DNA from: a virus | Length of the DNA: 32,028 nt | Virus record (IMG/VR): IMGVR_UViG_3300020193_000085 | Span: 1-32,028 of that record | Strand: one strand, 5' to 3' | In this document: piece after piece, positions 1 to 7,530 of the stretch | Layout of the letters: every line of letters starts with the position of its first letter | How positions within the stretch are numbered: the stretch's first letter is position 1 | Position numbers and translations under genes: made by a program | Notes under the pieces: generated by a model | The model's input: the letters and a program-made list of their open reading frames with translations, nothing else | What the model was told of the DNA's origin: nothing | Databases searched by the model: none

Positions 1-3000
1 GGGGACGCAGAACGCTCGTGTCGCCAGTCGTGAGTGCGTCGTCGGCCCTTCGTTCGTCCAGCATCAATTCGTAGAATTCCCGTTCGCGGGACTCGACGTC
101 TGTCTTCCCGACGAATCGGCGCGAGTCCGGGTCGCTCATTCCGGCTTCCGGAATGTCACCGTCCCACAGGTCTCTGACGTCGCCGCGCGTGGCGTCGTGG
201 GCGTCGCGAATTCTGTCCAGAATTTCCTCTGGCGTATCCCCGGCCGCCTCTCCTTCTTTTATTATCCTGACGGTCTCGGGGGTGTCCATGTCCCAGCCTC
301 CGTACTGATTCCTTGTTGCGTTTGTGAGGTCTTCCATGCCGTAACGGGCGTCAAAATCTCCGCTTGTTATGACATCTAGCTGTTGTCTCCACATTTTTTC
401 GAAGAGCATTATTTCTTTCGGATCCGTCGGGCGCCTAAGCTCCGGATCGTATGTGAGGAACCCGGTGGACCTCTGGCCCCTCCACCTGTCCTTTTTGTAA
501 TGCTCTTCGAGCCATGCCTCGTATTCTTCTTCTGACATTCCCGGCAACGGCCTCGACATGCCGGCCTCCGCTCCGTGGCGTTCCTCGTAGATATCCGCGG
601 CCTGCTCGAAAAGTCCGGCCGCTTCTTCGTCGTTGTAGTACTCCCTCATGTGTCCGGCTTGCCAACGCATGGCGTTAATGTTGTCTCGGTGGCTGTACTC
701 GTACCCGTCGATTGCGTTGGTCCTCGGAACGAATGCTCCGCGCAACGATTCTTCTGCCTGGAGGAACATGGCCACCGTGTCGTCATCCATACCCCTCTTG
801 CCCGGTCCATCTCTCTCGTCCAAGGCCTGACGGAGTTTGTCGGCTAGGGCTAGTTCGCGTACGATTCGGCGATGGCGATCATCGTCGCGCGAGGAATCCC
901 GACCGCTCATCCCGGCTTCCGCTCCGTCGAGAAGCATCAGTCTCCGCATTTGGTCGATTCCCTCGTCCCTCAGGCGGCGCCGCCTCGTCTGCTTGCTCGG
1001 GCGATCGAACGAATCCGACTGGGCCAGCTCGTCGGCCAAATCCTTGGGTGTCCTCTTCTTGCCCCCCACGGCGGCGATGGCGAAATTGTCGCTCTCGTCC
1101 CTGCCGACAGGGACTGGCGGCCTCACCGGCGCCGGCGGCCTCACCGGCGTGGGCGGCCTCACCGGCGCGGGCGGCCTCACCGGCGCGGGCGGCCTCACCG
1201 GGGGTTTTGTCGGTTGCGGGGTCTTTGGTCTTGTCGGCTTCCGTGGCGGCCTCTCCGGCAGGGGTACGGGTTTCGGCTCACGGATCGGTTCGGGAATCTC
1301 GCCCGGCTTGGGGACCGCCGGCATCATTCGCGGGACGCCCGCCCGACGGCGACCCGGGACTGCCCTGTCGGTGACGCTCGGGATGTTCGGATCCCCGAAG
1401 CCGGGGACGTCTGGCAATCCGAAGGGGGTCGGATCCGGGATCCCCCGTCCCAGGTTGACTAACGGGTTGCCCTCGAGCACGAGCTTGTCCAGGTCGGCGT
1501 CCCTCGCCGTGAACGGGTTCATGTCCACGTTGAGCGTCGCCCTCGGGTTCGGGAACCCGATTGTCCTTCGGGCAAGATGCCCGACCTGATTCAAGGCCTT
1601 TGCGCTCAGGCCGTCATCTATCTTGTCCACGACGTATCTCTGCGCCTGCTCGGTCAGCAGGCCGAAGCCCCCGAGGACGAAGCCTCCCGACACCGGCAAC
1701 ACCTTGAAATCGAGTTGATCGCCGAGCGACTTGAGTTTCAGGAACGCGATTCTCGGGTTCTCCCCGTCGGTCAGGGCGACCGAGGCGTCGCAACTTCCCC
1801 CATGCCCGCATCCGGGACAACAGTGCCCCTCATGGGACACCTGCATCGGGGCGATGCCGGTGACGACCCCGCTCGAAGTTTGCCCCGAACTGGTGTCGTT
1901 GACGGGGATGTAGACGGTCTCCGGTTTCACCTTTTGCGCGGTGCCGATCATGAATTCGTCCCCGTCGAAATGGTACGCGACCCTCAGCATCTCGGTGGAC
2001 TGGCCCGCGCCCATCTCGAACACCGCTATGTCGTTGTCCGCGGTCACCAACCTGACGGGCCCGCCGAAGCGCGCGGCGAGGGCCCTCGTGAGTTGCGACG
2101 CCCTCCCGAAAGTTTCGTTCTGCGGGGCCGACATCGCCGCGTAAATGGCGTCGACATGATTTTTGTTCCTCACCGAGTCGGAATCGTCCTTCTCTTTTTT
2201 CTTGGAATTTTCGTATCTCTCCAACAAGCCACGACCCTTGACGGCCAATTTCGCGGCGTCGGAGGCGTTCTGGGGGATCGGTTCGCCCCACGCGGCGGCG
2301 GAGAGGGCGAGCCTCGTCGGTTTGCCGTCGGGCTTTTTCATCGGGCCGCCCGGGTTGGTGAAGAAGCGCGTGAGGAACGATCCCTTCCTGCGCATCTTCT
2401 TTGGCGTGTTGGCGGCACCCTTGACCCCGGGCTTCAGGTTCGCACCCTCCGTTCTCTTGAAATGTGCCCTTCCGGCGGCCGTCAACCCTCCCTTGGGATC
2501 GCGCAGGACGGGCTTGTCGGCGGCCTTCCCCCACGGATCCTGCTCGTCCTTGGTTTCCGTGTCCGCCTCGTCGGCCTTGATCGATATCGTCCCGGTCAAC
2601 TGGTTGGCTCCGTGCAGCACCGGCGACACCTCGTAGAGCTCCACTTCCTTCAGCAGGTTCGCGGTCTGCACCGGGTCGAACACGGCATCCAGGGTTTTGT
2701 ACCCGATGGACCATTCCTGTTCCATGCCGAAGAACGAGACGTTGGCGAATGCCTCGCGTCCTTTCTCCGCCTTGAGGTTGAACTGAACCTTTGCGTAGAG
2801 GGCGCCTACGCCCGCCTTGCGCATCTTTGCCGGCAGGCGGGGATCGTTGGGTCCGACCTCGTATATTTCGAGCACTTTGCCGATCGGGGAGTTCCAGTCG
2901 TGGCCCCAAACGACGCGGGGCTTCCTGCGCTTCAGCGACGAAGTGAAGCACCCCGGCAGGCAAATGTCGCCCACGGAGTCCTTGTTGCCGACGCCGGCGA

Positions 3001-3100
3001 CGAAGGCCTCGACTATGCCCTGCGCCTCGTCAACGTTGATCTGGCCGTTGAGTGACTTGTAGAGGTAATCGGCCTCTTGGGAAACCATTTCATTCGTCAT
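1..3100 (-). CDS. Prohead protease-led multidomain head protein (partial, runs off left edge)
   Basis: An open frame starts at the ATG at 3098-3100 and stays open to the window edge, giving at least 1033 residues. Residues 1-165 match HK97-type prohead serine protease: H67 in VVWGHDWNSPIGKV, S131 in EWSIGYKTL and E157 in LYEVSPV fit the His/Ser/Glu pattern. Residues about 189-302 look like the phage DUF6321 domain (GGLTAAGRAHFKRTEG, MRRKGSFLTRFFTNPGG). Next come a Cys/His cluster at 426-437 (HCCPGCGHGGSC), a proline-rich linker of RPPAPV repeats, and an acidic and basic C-terminal part with the pentapeptide EAGMS three times (Met at 731, 848 and 988). A prohead protease is normally about 200 residues, so this is a large fusion or polyprotein. 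It lies downstream of the portal, 85 bases away. The protease call is firm; the function of everything after residue 302 is unknown. Confidence 0.82.
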   Translation of the reverse strand, partial: MTNEMVSQEADYLYKSLNGQINVDEAQGIVEAFVAGVGNKDSVGDICLPGCFTSSLKRRKPRVVWGHDWNSPIGKVLEIYEVGPNDPRLPAKMRKAGVGALYAKVQFNLKAEKGREAFANVSFFGMEQEWSIGYKTLDAVFDPVQTANLLKEVELYEVSPVLHGANQLTGTISIKADEADTETKDEQDPWGKAADKPVLRDPKGGLTAAGRAHFKRTEGANLKPGVKGAANTPKKMRRKGSFLTRFFTNPGGPMKKPDGKPTRLALSAAAWGEPIPQNASDAAKLAVKGRGLLERYENSKKKEKDDSDSVRNKNHVDAIYAAMSAPQNETFGRASQLTRALAARFGGPVRLVTADNDIAVFEMGAGQSTEMLRVAYHFDGDEFMIGTAQKVKPETVYIPVNDTSSGQTSSGVVTGIAPMQVSHEGHCCPGCGHGGSCDASVALTDGENPRIAFLKLKSLGDQLDFKVLPVSGGFVLGGFGLLTEQAQRYVVDKIDDGLSAKALNQVGHLARRTIGFPNPRATLNVDMNPFTARDADLDKLVLEGNPLVNLGRGIPDPTPFGLPDVPGFGDPNIPSVTDRAVPGRRRAGVPRMMPAVPKPGEIPEPIREPKPVPLPERPPRKPTRPKTPQPTKPPVRPPAPVRPPAPVRPPTPVRPPAPVRPPVPVGRDESDNFAIAAVGGKKRTPKDLADELAQSDSFDRPSKQTRRRRLRDEGIDQMRRLMLLDGAEAGMSGRDSSRDDDRHRRIVRELALADKLRQALDERDGPGKRGMDDDTVAMFLQAEESLRGAFVPRTNAIDGYEYSHRDNINAMRWQAGHMREYYNDEEAAGLFEQAADIYEERHGAEAGMSRPLPGMSEEEYEAWLEEHYKKDRWRGQRSTGFLTYDPELRRPTDPKEIMLFEKMWRQQLDVITSGDFDARYGMEDLTNATRNQYGGWDMDTPETVRIIKEGEAAGDTPEEILDRIRDAHDATRGDVRDLWDGDIPEAGMSDPDSRRFVGKTDVESREREFYELMLDERRADDALTTGDTSVLRP
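1116..1205. repeat. Five 18-bp tandem repeats encoding a Pro-rich linker
   Basis: The plus strand shows five consecutive 18-bp units beginning GGCGGCCTCACCGG, at 1116, 1134, 1152, 1170 and 1188. The fifth is degenerate at its end. Read on the minus strand inside the protease-led protein they encode (RPP[A/T]PV) repeats. The period is a multiple of three, so copy-number change would keep the frame. This is a coding linker repeat; there are no spacers as in a CRISPR array. Confidence 0.9.
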
Positions 3101-3153
3101 GTCTCGTTACATAATAAACGACGGCTGGAAGTTGTGGCGTAACGTTTCTTAAT

Positions 3154-3169
3154 TCGTTTAAGTAAACGA
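3154..3169. promoter_or_regulatory. Perfect palindrome TCGTTTAAGTAAACGA between portal and protease genes
   Basis: Two 7-base arms, TCGTTTA and TAAACGA, are separated by AG in the 85-bp gap downstream of the portal stop and upstream of the protease start. A further direct copy of TAAACGA lies at 3115-3121. The symmetry and AT-rich content suggest an operator or a small RNA hairpin, but no cognate protein is known. Confidence 0.35.
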
Positions 3170-3185
3170 TCGGAGATTTACGAAA

Positions 3186-5423
3186 TCAGAATCCGAATCT
3201 CACCTTGCAGCGACAGTTCATGGTCAGATTTATCGGCGCCGTCGGGTCGCCCGGATACATTATGTCTTGCCCGTTGACGACGAACGGTTCGTGCATCGCC
3301 ACGGTGTTCCCGTGCAGAAAGGAATGCTCGGGTCTCACTTTTGCGTCCTTCTCCGAAACCCAGGTTTTCGTCGCCGCCCCGACCGAGCGACCTGCGTAGA
3401 AGGAGCCCGCGTTGAAGGCGGCGTGGGATTCGTGTTCGGCGATCGTCCTCTTCCGCTTGGACAGCAGGTTGACGAATATGGCCAGCAGCGCCGCCTTGAG
3501 CATCCCCATTTTGTCCTCTTCTTCGCCTAGCGAGAGGGAGATCAGCACGGCCCCCTCTATCTCCTTGGCGGTCGTCGCGTTGATCTGCTGGAACCTCTCG
3601 ACCTGCTCCTTGAGGTGCTCGGCGGCCTCCTTCTCGTCTATCTCGGCCTGCATGCCGACCTCCTGGGAGACGATCGTGGCGGCATCGCTCATTATTCCGC
3701 TCAGGATCGGACGCATGTCCTCGGCGAGTTGCTTGTCCCAGATCCGCTGGTCGAATATGTTCTCGTAATCGAGGCTCCCGGAATCGAGGGCCTTCCTCGA
3801 CTTGGAACCCACGGCCTTCTCCATGATCACTCGTTGCTGGCGCTCGGCGAAGCGCTCCAGGGCCGTGTCGAGTATCTCCGTCCATCTGTCGAGGGAGCTC
3901 TCGGCTTTTTCGTCCCACTCGTCCCACAGGGATTTCGTGGTGATCTGGTCGCCGAACGCCGACGCCCGCGCCATCTGGCCGGCCTGGGCCGCGGCGACGT
4001 CCTCCGCCTGGAGTGCGGCGGTCATGCCCTCCTTCGGGGCGGGAGCCACCCCCTCGATCGCCGGCATCCCGGGGATCGCCGGCATCCCGGGGATCGGCGG
4101 GACGGGGCCCATCCCGGGTATCATCGGTCCGCCCGGGGTGCCGGCCGGCGGGACCGCCCCGCCCATGCCGGGGACGCCCATCTGCTGCTGCACGAACTTC
4201 TTGTTCGTGTAGCCGATCGGGGTCAGGTTCGGGTTGGCGAGCATGGCGTTCATCAGCTCGGAGTCGACCACCTTGCGCCCTGCGCCCTCCCTGTACTCGT
4301 TGCCGCTGATGAGACCCGTCTGGTACTCGCTCATCAGGTACCTGTCCCTCTCCTGCTTGTAGAGAACGAGGACCGGCACGTCGGTCACGTCGAAGTCGAT
4401 GTAGTACAGGTCGTCCAGTTCGTCCAGCGCCCTCGCGATCGTCTCGAGGTGGGGGAGCATCGTCTCGTTCCAGAACACCTTGTGCTCCTCAGCGGCGTTG
4501 GCGAACGTCCTGCCGGCGGCGTTCCCGATCACGGACTCGGGCACCCCGAAGGCGGCGAGGATTTCCTCCTTCTGTATCTGGCGCATCTGGACGTAGTTCG
4601 CGTCCCTCGGGCTCTGGCCCGTGTCCACGAAATCCACTCCCTCGTCCGAGGAGAGGACGGTCACGGCCCCGGCCCTGTTCACGTTCCCCCTGAAGCGACT
4701 GCGCAGCTCGTCCTTGTCGTCGTCGTCGATCTCGCCCCTCACGACCAGGAGGCCGCCCGGCCTGCCGTCGTTCAGAAGGAAGTTCCGGTTGTAGAGCTTG
4801 GAGAGATTCTCTATCTCGATGGCGATCCCCGCCGATTCCATCGGGGTGAGCGAGAGGTACGGGTCCAGCGGGTGCGGCTTCCTTATCCACACGACGTCGT
4901 CGGGCTTGAGGGTGACCTTCGTTCCGTTGCGCATGTCCACCTCGAAACCCGAGACGAACTTCTTGGGGTCGGGGATCGGCGCCGTGTGCTGCGGTGGGAG
5001 CAGCTGGAGGGCGATCAGCTCCCCGTCTCGTCCCCTGATTTTCTCTATGAATGCGCCCCGCGACGACATCAGCAATTGCGACGAGAGCCTGTACCTGAAC
5101 ACGAAGGAGTTCTCGCCCATGTTCGCCTTCGTGTTGAACAGATCGAGGATCTTCCTGTCGGTCTTGTGGACCACCCTGCCCGAGGGGCTGTTGCCCTCCC
5201 TGAGGATCACCGGGAGGCGAGACTGGTTTCCCGCTATCGCGTCGATGCACCGGTTCACCCAGGTGACCTTCTGGAACCCCTCGCGGTAGGCGCGCTCTAT
5301 GTCCCACGAGTCGCGGTACGGTTTCCCGACCTGGGACGGGTTGTAGGCGACCGGGGCGCCCGGGTTCAGCGCCTTAAACTTGTCGGCGTTGGAGCTCTTG
5401 TTGAATCGGGAATTCCAGGCCAT
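3186..5423 (-). CDS. Portal protein fused to a MuF-like head protein
   Basis: A 745-residue protein. Residues about 35-410 match HK97-family phage portals: an N-terminal block with WVNRCIDAIAG, then HPLDPYLSLTPMESAG, LLNDGRPGGLLV, and the motif region QIQKEEILAAFGVPESVIG. Residues about 415-465 form a Pro/Gly/Met linker with repeated IPGMPA. Residues about 490-745 are MuF/SPP1 gp7-like, ending in TWVSEKDAKVRPEHSFLHG, YPGDP and the hallmark NCRC at 736-739. The portal ring is the DNA-entry vertex, and MuF proteins are minor head proteins often encoded next to it. Here the two are one chain. The ATG is preceded by AAGGAG on the minus strand, overlapping the end of the upstream membrane-protein gene. 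The gene is transcribed away from the terminase, which is unusual. Confidence 0.93.
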   Translation of the reverse strand: MAWNSRFNKSSNADKFKALNPGAPVAYNPSQVGKPYRDSWDIERAYREGFQKVTWVNRCIDAIAGNQSRLPVILREGNSPSGRVVHKTDRKILDLFNTKANMGENSFVFRYRLSSQLLMSSRGAFIEKIRGRDGELIALQLLPPQHTAPIPDPKKFVSGFEVDMRNGTKVTLKPDDVVWIRKPHPLDPYLSLTPMESAGIAIEIENLSKLYNRNFLLNDGRPGGLLVVRGEIDDDDKDELRSRFRGNVNRAGAVTVLSSDEGVDFVDTGQSPRDANYVQMRQIQKEEILAAFGVPESVIGNAAGRTFANAAEEHKVFWNETMLPHLETIARALDELDDLYYIDFDVTDVPVLVLYKQERDRYLMSEYQTGLISGNEYREGAGRKVVDSELMNAMLANPNLTPIGYTNKKFVQQQMGVPGMGGAVPPAGTPGGPMIPGMGPVPPIPGMPAIPGMPAIEGVAPAPKEGMTAALQAEDVAAAQAGQMARASAFGDQITTKSLWDEWDEKAESSLDRWTEILDTALERFAERQQRVIMEKAVGSKSRKALDSGSLDYENIFDQRIWDKQLAEDMRPILSGIMSDAATIVSQEVGMQAEIDEKEAAEHLKEQVERFQQINATTAKEIEGAVLISLSLGEEEDKMGMLKAALLAIFVNLLSKRKRTIAEHESHAAFNAGSFYAGRSVGAATKTWVSEKDAKVRPEHSFLHGNTVAMHEPFVVNGQDIMYPGDPTAPINLTMNCRCKVRFGF
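4056..4091. repeat. Tandem 18-bp duplication in the portal linker
   Basis: The plus strand carries GATCGCCGGCATCCCGGG twice in a row, at 4056-4073 and 4074-4091. On the minus strand it encodes the repeated PGMPAI in the flexible linker between the portal core and the MuF-like domain. The 18-bp period resembles the one in the next gene's proline-rich linker, though the sequences differ. Confidence 0.8.
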
Positions 5424-5432
5424 TTTCTAGAT

Positions 5433-5612
5433 CTACTCCTTACCGAGCAAATAGCCGACCGCCCCTGCGGTCAAACCGAAGACGATGAAGCCGAGCGCGG
5501 GGTTGATCAAAAAAGTTCCTACTGCCGTAAACAGTATAAATGAAGACATCAACAAGTTAGCGACTGTCTGCCTTTTGGCTAATTTGGCTATGGCTATTTT
5601 GAGTTTGTTCAT
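5433..5612 (-). CDS. Small two-helix membrane protein, unknown function
   Basis: A 59-residue protein starting MNKLKIAIAKLAKRQTV. The chosen ATG (5610-5612) has AGGA about ten bases upstream on the minus strand; a longer 75-residue reading from 5660 is possible but would cover the divergent promoter gap. A basic N-terminal helix is followed by two hydrophobic segments, about residues 20-36 (LLMSSFILFTAVGTFLI) and 39-56 (ALGFIVFGLTAGAVGYLL). The stop lies 9 bases before the portal start, so it is probably the first gene of the minus-strand head operon. The gene is more AT-rich than its neighbours. Its small size and paired helices could fit a holin or an inner-membrane accessory protein, but a better holin candidate is at 30684. 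I do not recognise it. Confidence 0.6.
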   Translation of the reverse strand: MNKLKIAIAKLAKRQTVANLLMSSFILFTAVGTFLINPALGFIVFGLTAGAVGYLLGKE

Positions 5613-5679
5613 GCGAATTTGTTCCTGGTAAATTTTGGCAACACATATAATGTAGTTCAAGAGGTAGCTCGGAGTCGAG
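5613..5679. promoter_or_regulatory. Divergent promoter region between head operon and terminase
   Basis: Only 67 bases separate the divergent starts of the membrane-protein gene and the terminase gene, so promoters for both directions should sit here or inside the genes. A perfect TATAAT lies at 5646-5651 on the plus strand, about 28 bases before the terminase ATG, but no good -35 is visible at the usual spacing. GGAG just before the terminase ATG is its ribosome binding site. The location is strong evidence; the exact boxes are a guess. Confidence 0.45.
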
Positions 5680-6990
5680 ATGGAAGAGACAAACTGGGAA
5701 AAGGTGCTTGAGTGGCTTCAACCCAAGAAACCCATGTATTGCCCCGAGGAACCCTCGCTGACGCAGAAGGTGTTCCTCAGGACGCACTGTCTCGAGGGCC
5801 TGTTCGGGGGCGCCGCCGGCGGTGGAAAATCGTCCGCCCTGCTCATGGCGGCCATGCAGTACCTCGATGTACCCGGCTATTCGGCAATCCTGTTCAGGCG
5901 CACCTTCGCCGACCTGGCGTTGCCCGGGGCGCTCATGGACAGGTTCCGGACCTGGATAGCGATTTACGAAGAGATCCACTGGAACAACAACACGTACGTC
6001 GCCACATTCCCGTCGGGGGCGAGGATCTCCTTCGGGTACCTGAACAACCAGAACGACTACCTCCGATACAAGGGCTCGGAATTCCAGTTCGTCGGCATGG
6101 ACGAGGTCACGGAAATCAGGGAGAACGACTACCGCTACCTGTTCTCGCGGCTCAGGCGACCAGCGACGGGCCCGCTCTCCGTCGTCCCCCTCAGGATGAG
6201 GGCGGCGTCCAACCCCGCCCCGAACTGGGTCAGGCAGAGGTTCATAGTGGAGGGGTCGAGCACGGGGAGGGTCTTCGTGCCCTCGAAATTGACGGACAAC
6301 CCCGGCATCGACGTCGAGTCCTACCGGATAGCGCTCGCCTCGCTGGACCCCCTCGAGCGAAGAAGGCTCGAGGAGGGCGACTGGTGGGCGACGACGCTCG
6401 GAACCATGTTCGACAGGACCTCGTTCGTGGTGATCGACCCGAGCGAGGTGCCGACCATGGGTCCCACCGCACGGGCCGTGCGATTTTGGGACCTCGCCGC
6501 TACGGAATCGAGCAGCTCGAATCCCGATCCCGACTGGACCGTGGGAACCCTGATGCTGTTCGAGAACGGCGTCGCTTACGTGCTCGACGTGAAGAGGGCG
6601 AGAGTCAAGAGCGACAAAGTCGAGCAACTCGTGGCCCAGACCGCGGCCGAGGACGGACCGACGGTGGCCGTGAGAATGGAGCAGGAACCGGGCTCGTCGG
6701 GCAAGGCCCTGATAGATCAGTACTCACGGTACGTGGTGCCCGGTTACGATTTCATAGGCATAAGGTCCACCGGGGACAAGGTGACGAGGGCCCGGCCGTT
6801 CGCCGCCGCCGTGGCCAACGGAAACGTGAAGATCATAAGGACCCCATGGATGTCGGAATGGCTGGACGAACTGTCCTCGTTTCCCGAGGCCAAGGTCCAC
6901 GACGACCAGGTTGACTCCGCCGTCGGCGCCTACATGTTCCTTGCTGGTTTGGGGTTGCCTTTCAGGAGGCCGTCTACTATCCTCGTCTGA
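5680..6990 (+). CDS. Terminase large subunit (DNA packaging ATPase/nuclease)
   Basis: The 436-residue packaging motor translocates DNA into the prohead through the portal and cuts the concatemer. The ATPase part has a Walker A loop GGAAGGGKSS (43-52) and a Walker B strand FVGMDE (138-143) followed by TEI. The RNase H-like nuclease part has acidic residues in RFWDLAATE (D272), MEQEPGSSG (about 334-342) and VHDDQVDSA (D409, D410). The length is typical of the family. The ATG has GGAG upstream. No small terminase gene is evident next to it; it may be elsewhere. It opens the long plus-strand operon and is divergent from the portal. By hand count 19 of 34 arginines use AGG and 7 of 16 isoleucines use ATA. 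Confidence 0.95.
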   Translation: MEETNWEKVLEWLQPKKPMYCPEEPSLTQKVFLRTHCLEGLFGGAAGGGKSSALLMAAMQYLDVPGYSAILFRRTFADLALPGALMDRFRTWIAIYEEIHWNNNTYVATFPSGARISFGYLNNQNDYLRYKGSEFQFVGMDEVTEIRENDYRYLFSRLRRPATGPLSVVPLRMRAASNPAPNWVRQRFIVEGSSTGRVFVPSKLTDNPGIDVESYRIALASLDPLERRRLEEGDWWATTLGTMFDRTSFVVIDPSEVPTMGPTARAVRFWDLAATESSSSNPDPDWTVGTLMLFENGVAYVLDVKRARVKSDKVEQLVAQTAAEDGPTVAVRMEQEPGSSGKALIDQYSRYVVPGYDFIGIRSTGDKVTRARPFAAAVANGNVKIIRTPWMSEWLDELSSFPEAKVHDDQVDSAVGAYMFLAGLGLPFRRPSTILV

Positions 6991-7017
6991 AATAGCCTAC
7001 GGGGAGTAAGTTAGAAC

Positions 7018-7530
7018 ATGCCCAGCGAGACCAGCAAGATTGCGTCAATCATCAACGACATCGTAAGAAAACTGATGGAGATAGACGCAGAGACGAAGAA
7101 CCTGGCGTCCGACTCCGTCACCGTCGAGTCGGCTTGCTCGGACCTGTCCGAACTGAACCGACTCAAGCTCGAGGTCTCGGTGGTCTACGACTCGGCGATA
7201 GCGATCGTGGCCGAGAAGATGGCCGACATCCCCGAGGTCGTCCTCGTCGACGGAACGAAACTTGAGAAAAAGACCTCCTACGACAGGAAATCCTGGAAGC
7301 ACGAAGAATTGGCCGACGTCGTGTCACGCCGCATTGTTCAGCTCTCCACGAATCTCGACACCGGCGAGGTCGGCGCAACGCCAGAGACGGTCGGCAGGGA
7401 GATGCTCAAGTACCTTCAGCCCTCGTACTGGAGGGTCAAGGCGCTGTCCGGGATCGGCGTGACCGCCGACGAATACTGCGAGGTGTCCGAGGAAAGCAAA
7501 ACGAGCATCATAGTCAGGAGGCTGAAATAA
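7018..7530 (+). CDS. Unknown protein upstream of the annealing protein
   Basis: A 170-residue protein with a mainly helical N-terminal half (IINDIVRKLMEIDAETKNL, LSELNRLKLEVSVVYDSAI) and a more mixed C-terminal half. No catalytic motif, signal peptide or membrane segment is visible. GGGGAG lies upstream of the ATG, and its stop overlaps the next start as TAATG, so it is translationally coupled to the Rad52-like gene. Small helical proteins often precede the annealing protein in phage recombination operons, so a helper or DNA-binding role is possible, but this rests on position only. The function is not recognised. Confidence 0.75.
   Translation: MPSETSKIASIINDIVRKLMEIDAETKNLASDSVTVESACSDLSELNRLKLEVSVVYDSAIAIVAEKMADIPEVVLVDGTKLEKKTSYDRKSWKHEELADVVSRRIVQLSTNLDTGEVGATPETVGREMLKYLQPSYWRVKALSGIGVTADEYCEVSEESKTSIIVRRLK

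Noticed and set aside
1116-1205. CRISPR-like tandem repeat
   Set aside because: The units are contiguous with no spacers and encode an in-frame Pro-rich linker.
3615-5543. Long plus-strand open frame opposite the portal gene
   Set aside because: It is the antisense shadow of the portal in high-GC DNA: its protein is Arg/His/Leu-rich low-complexity sequence with no motif, whereas the minus frame encodes a clear portal-MuF protein.
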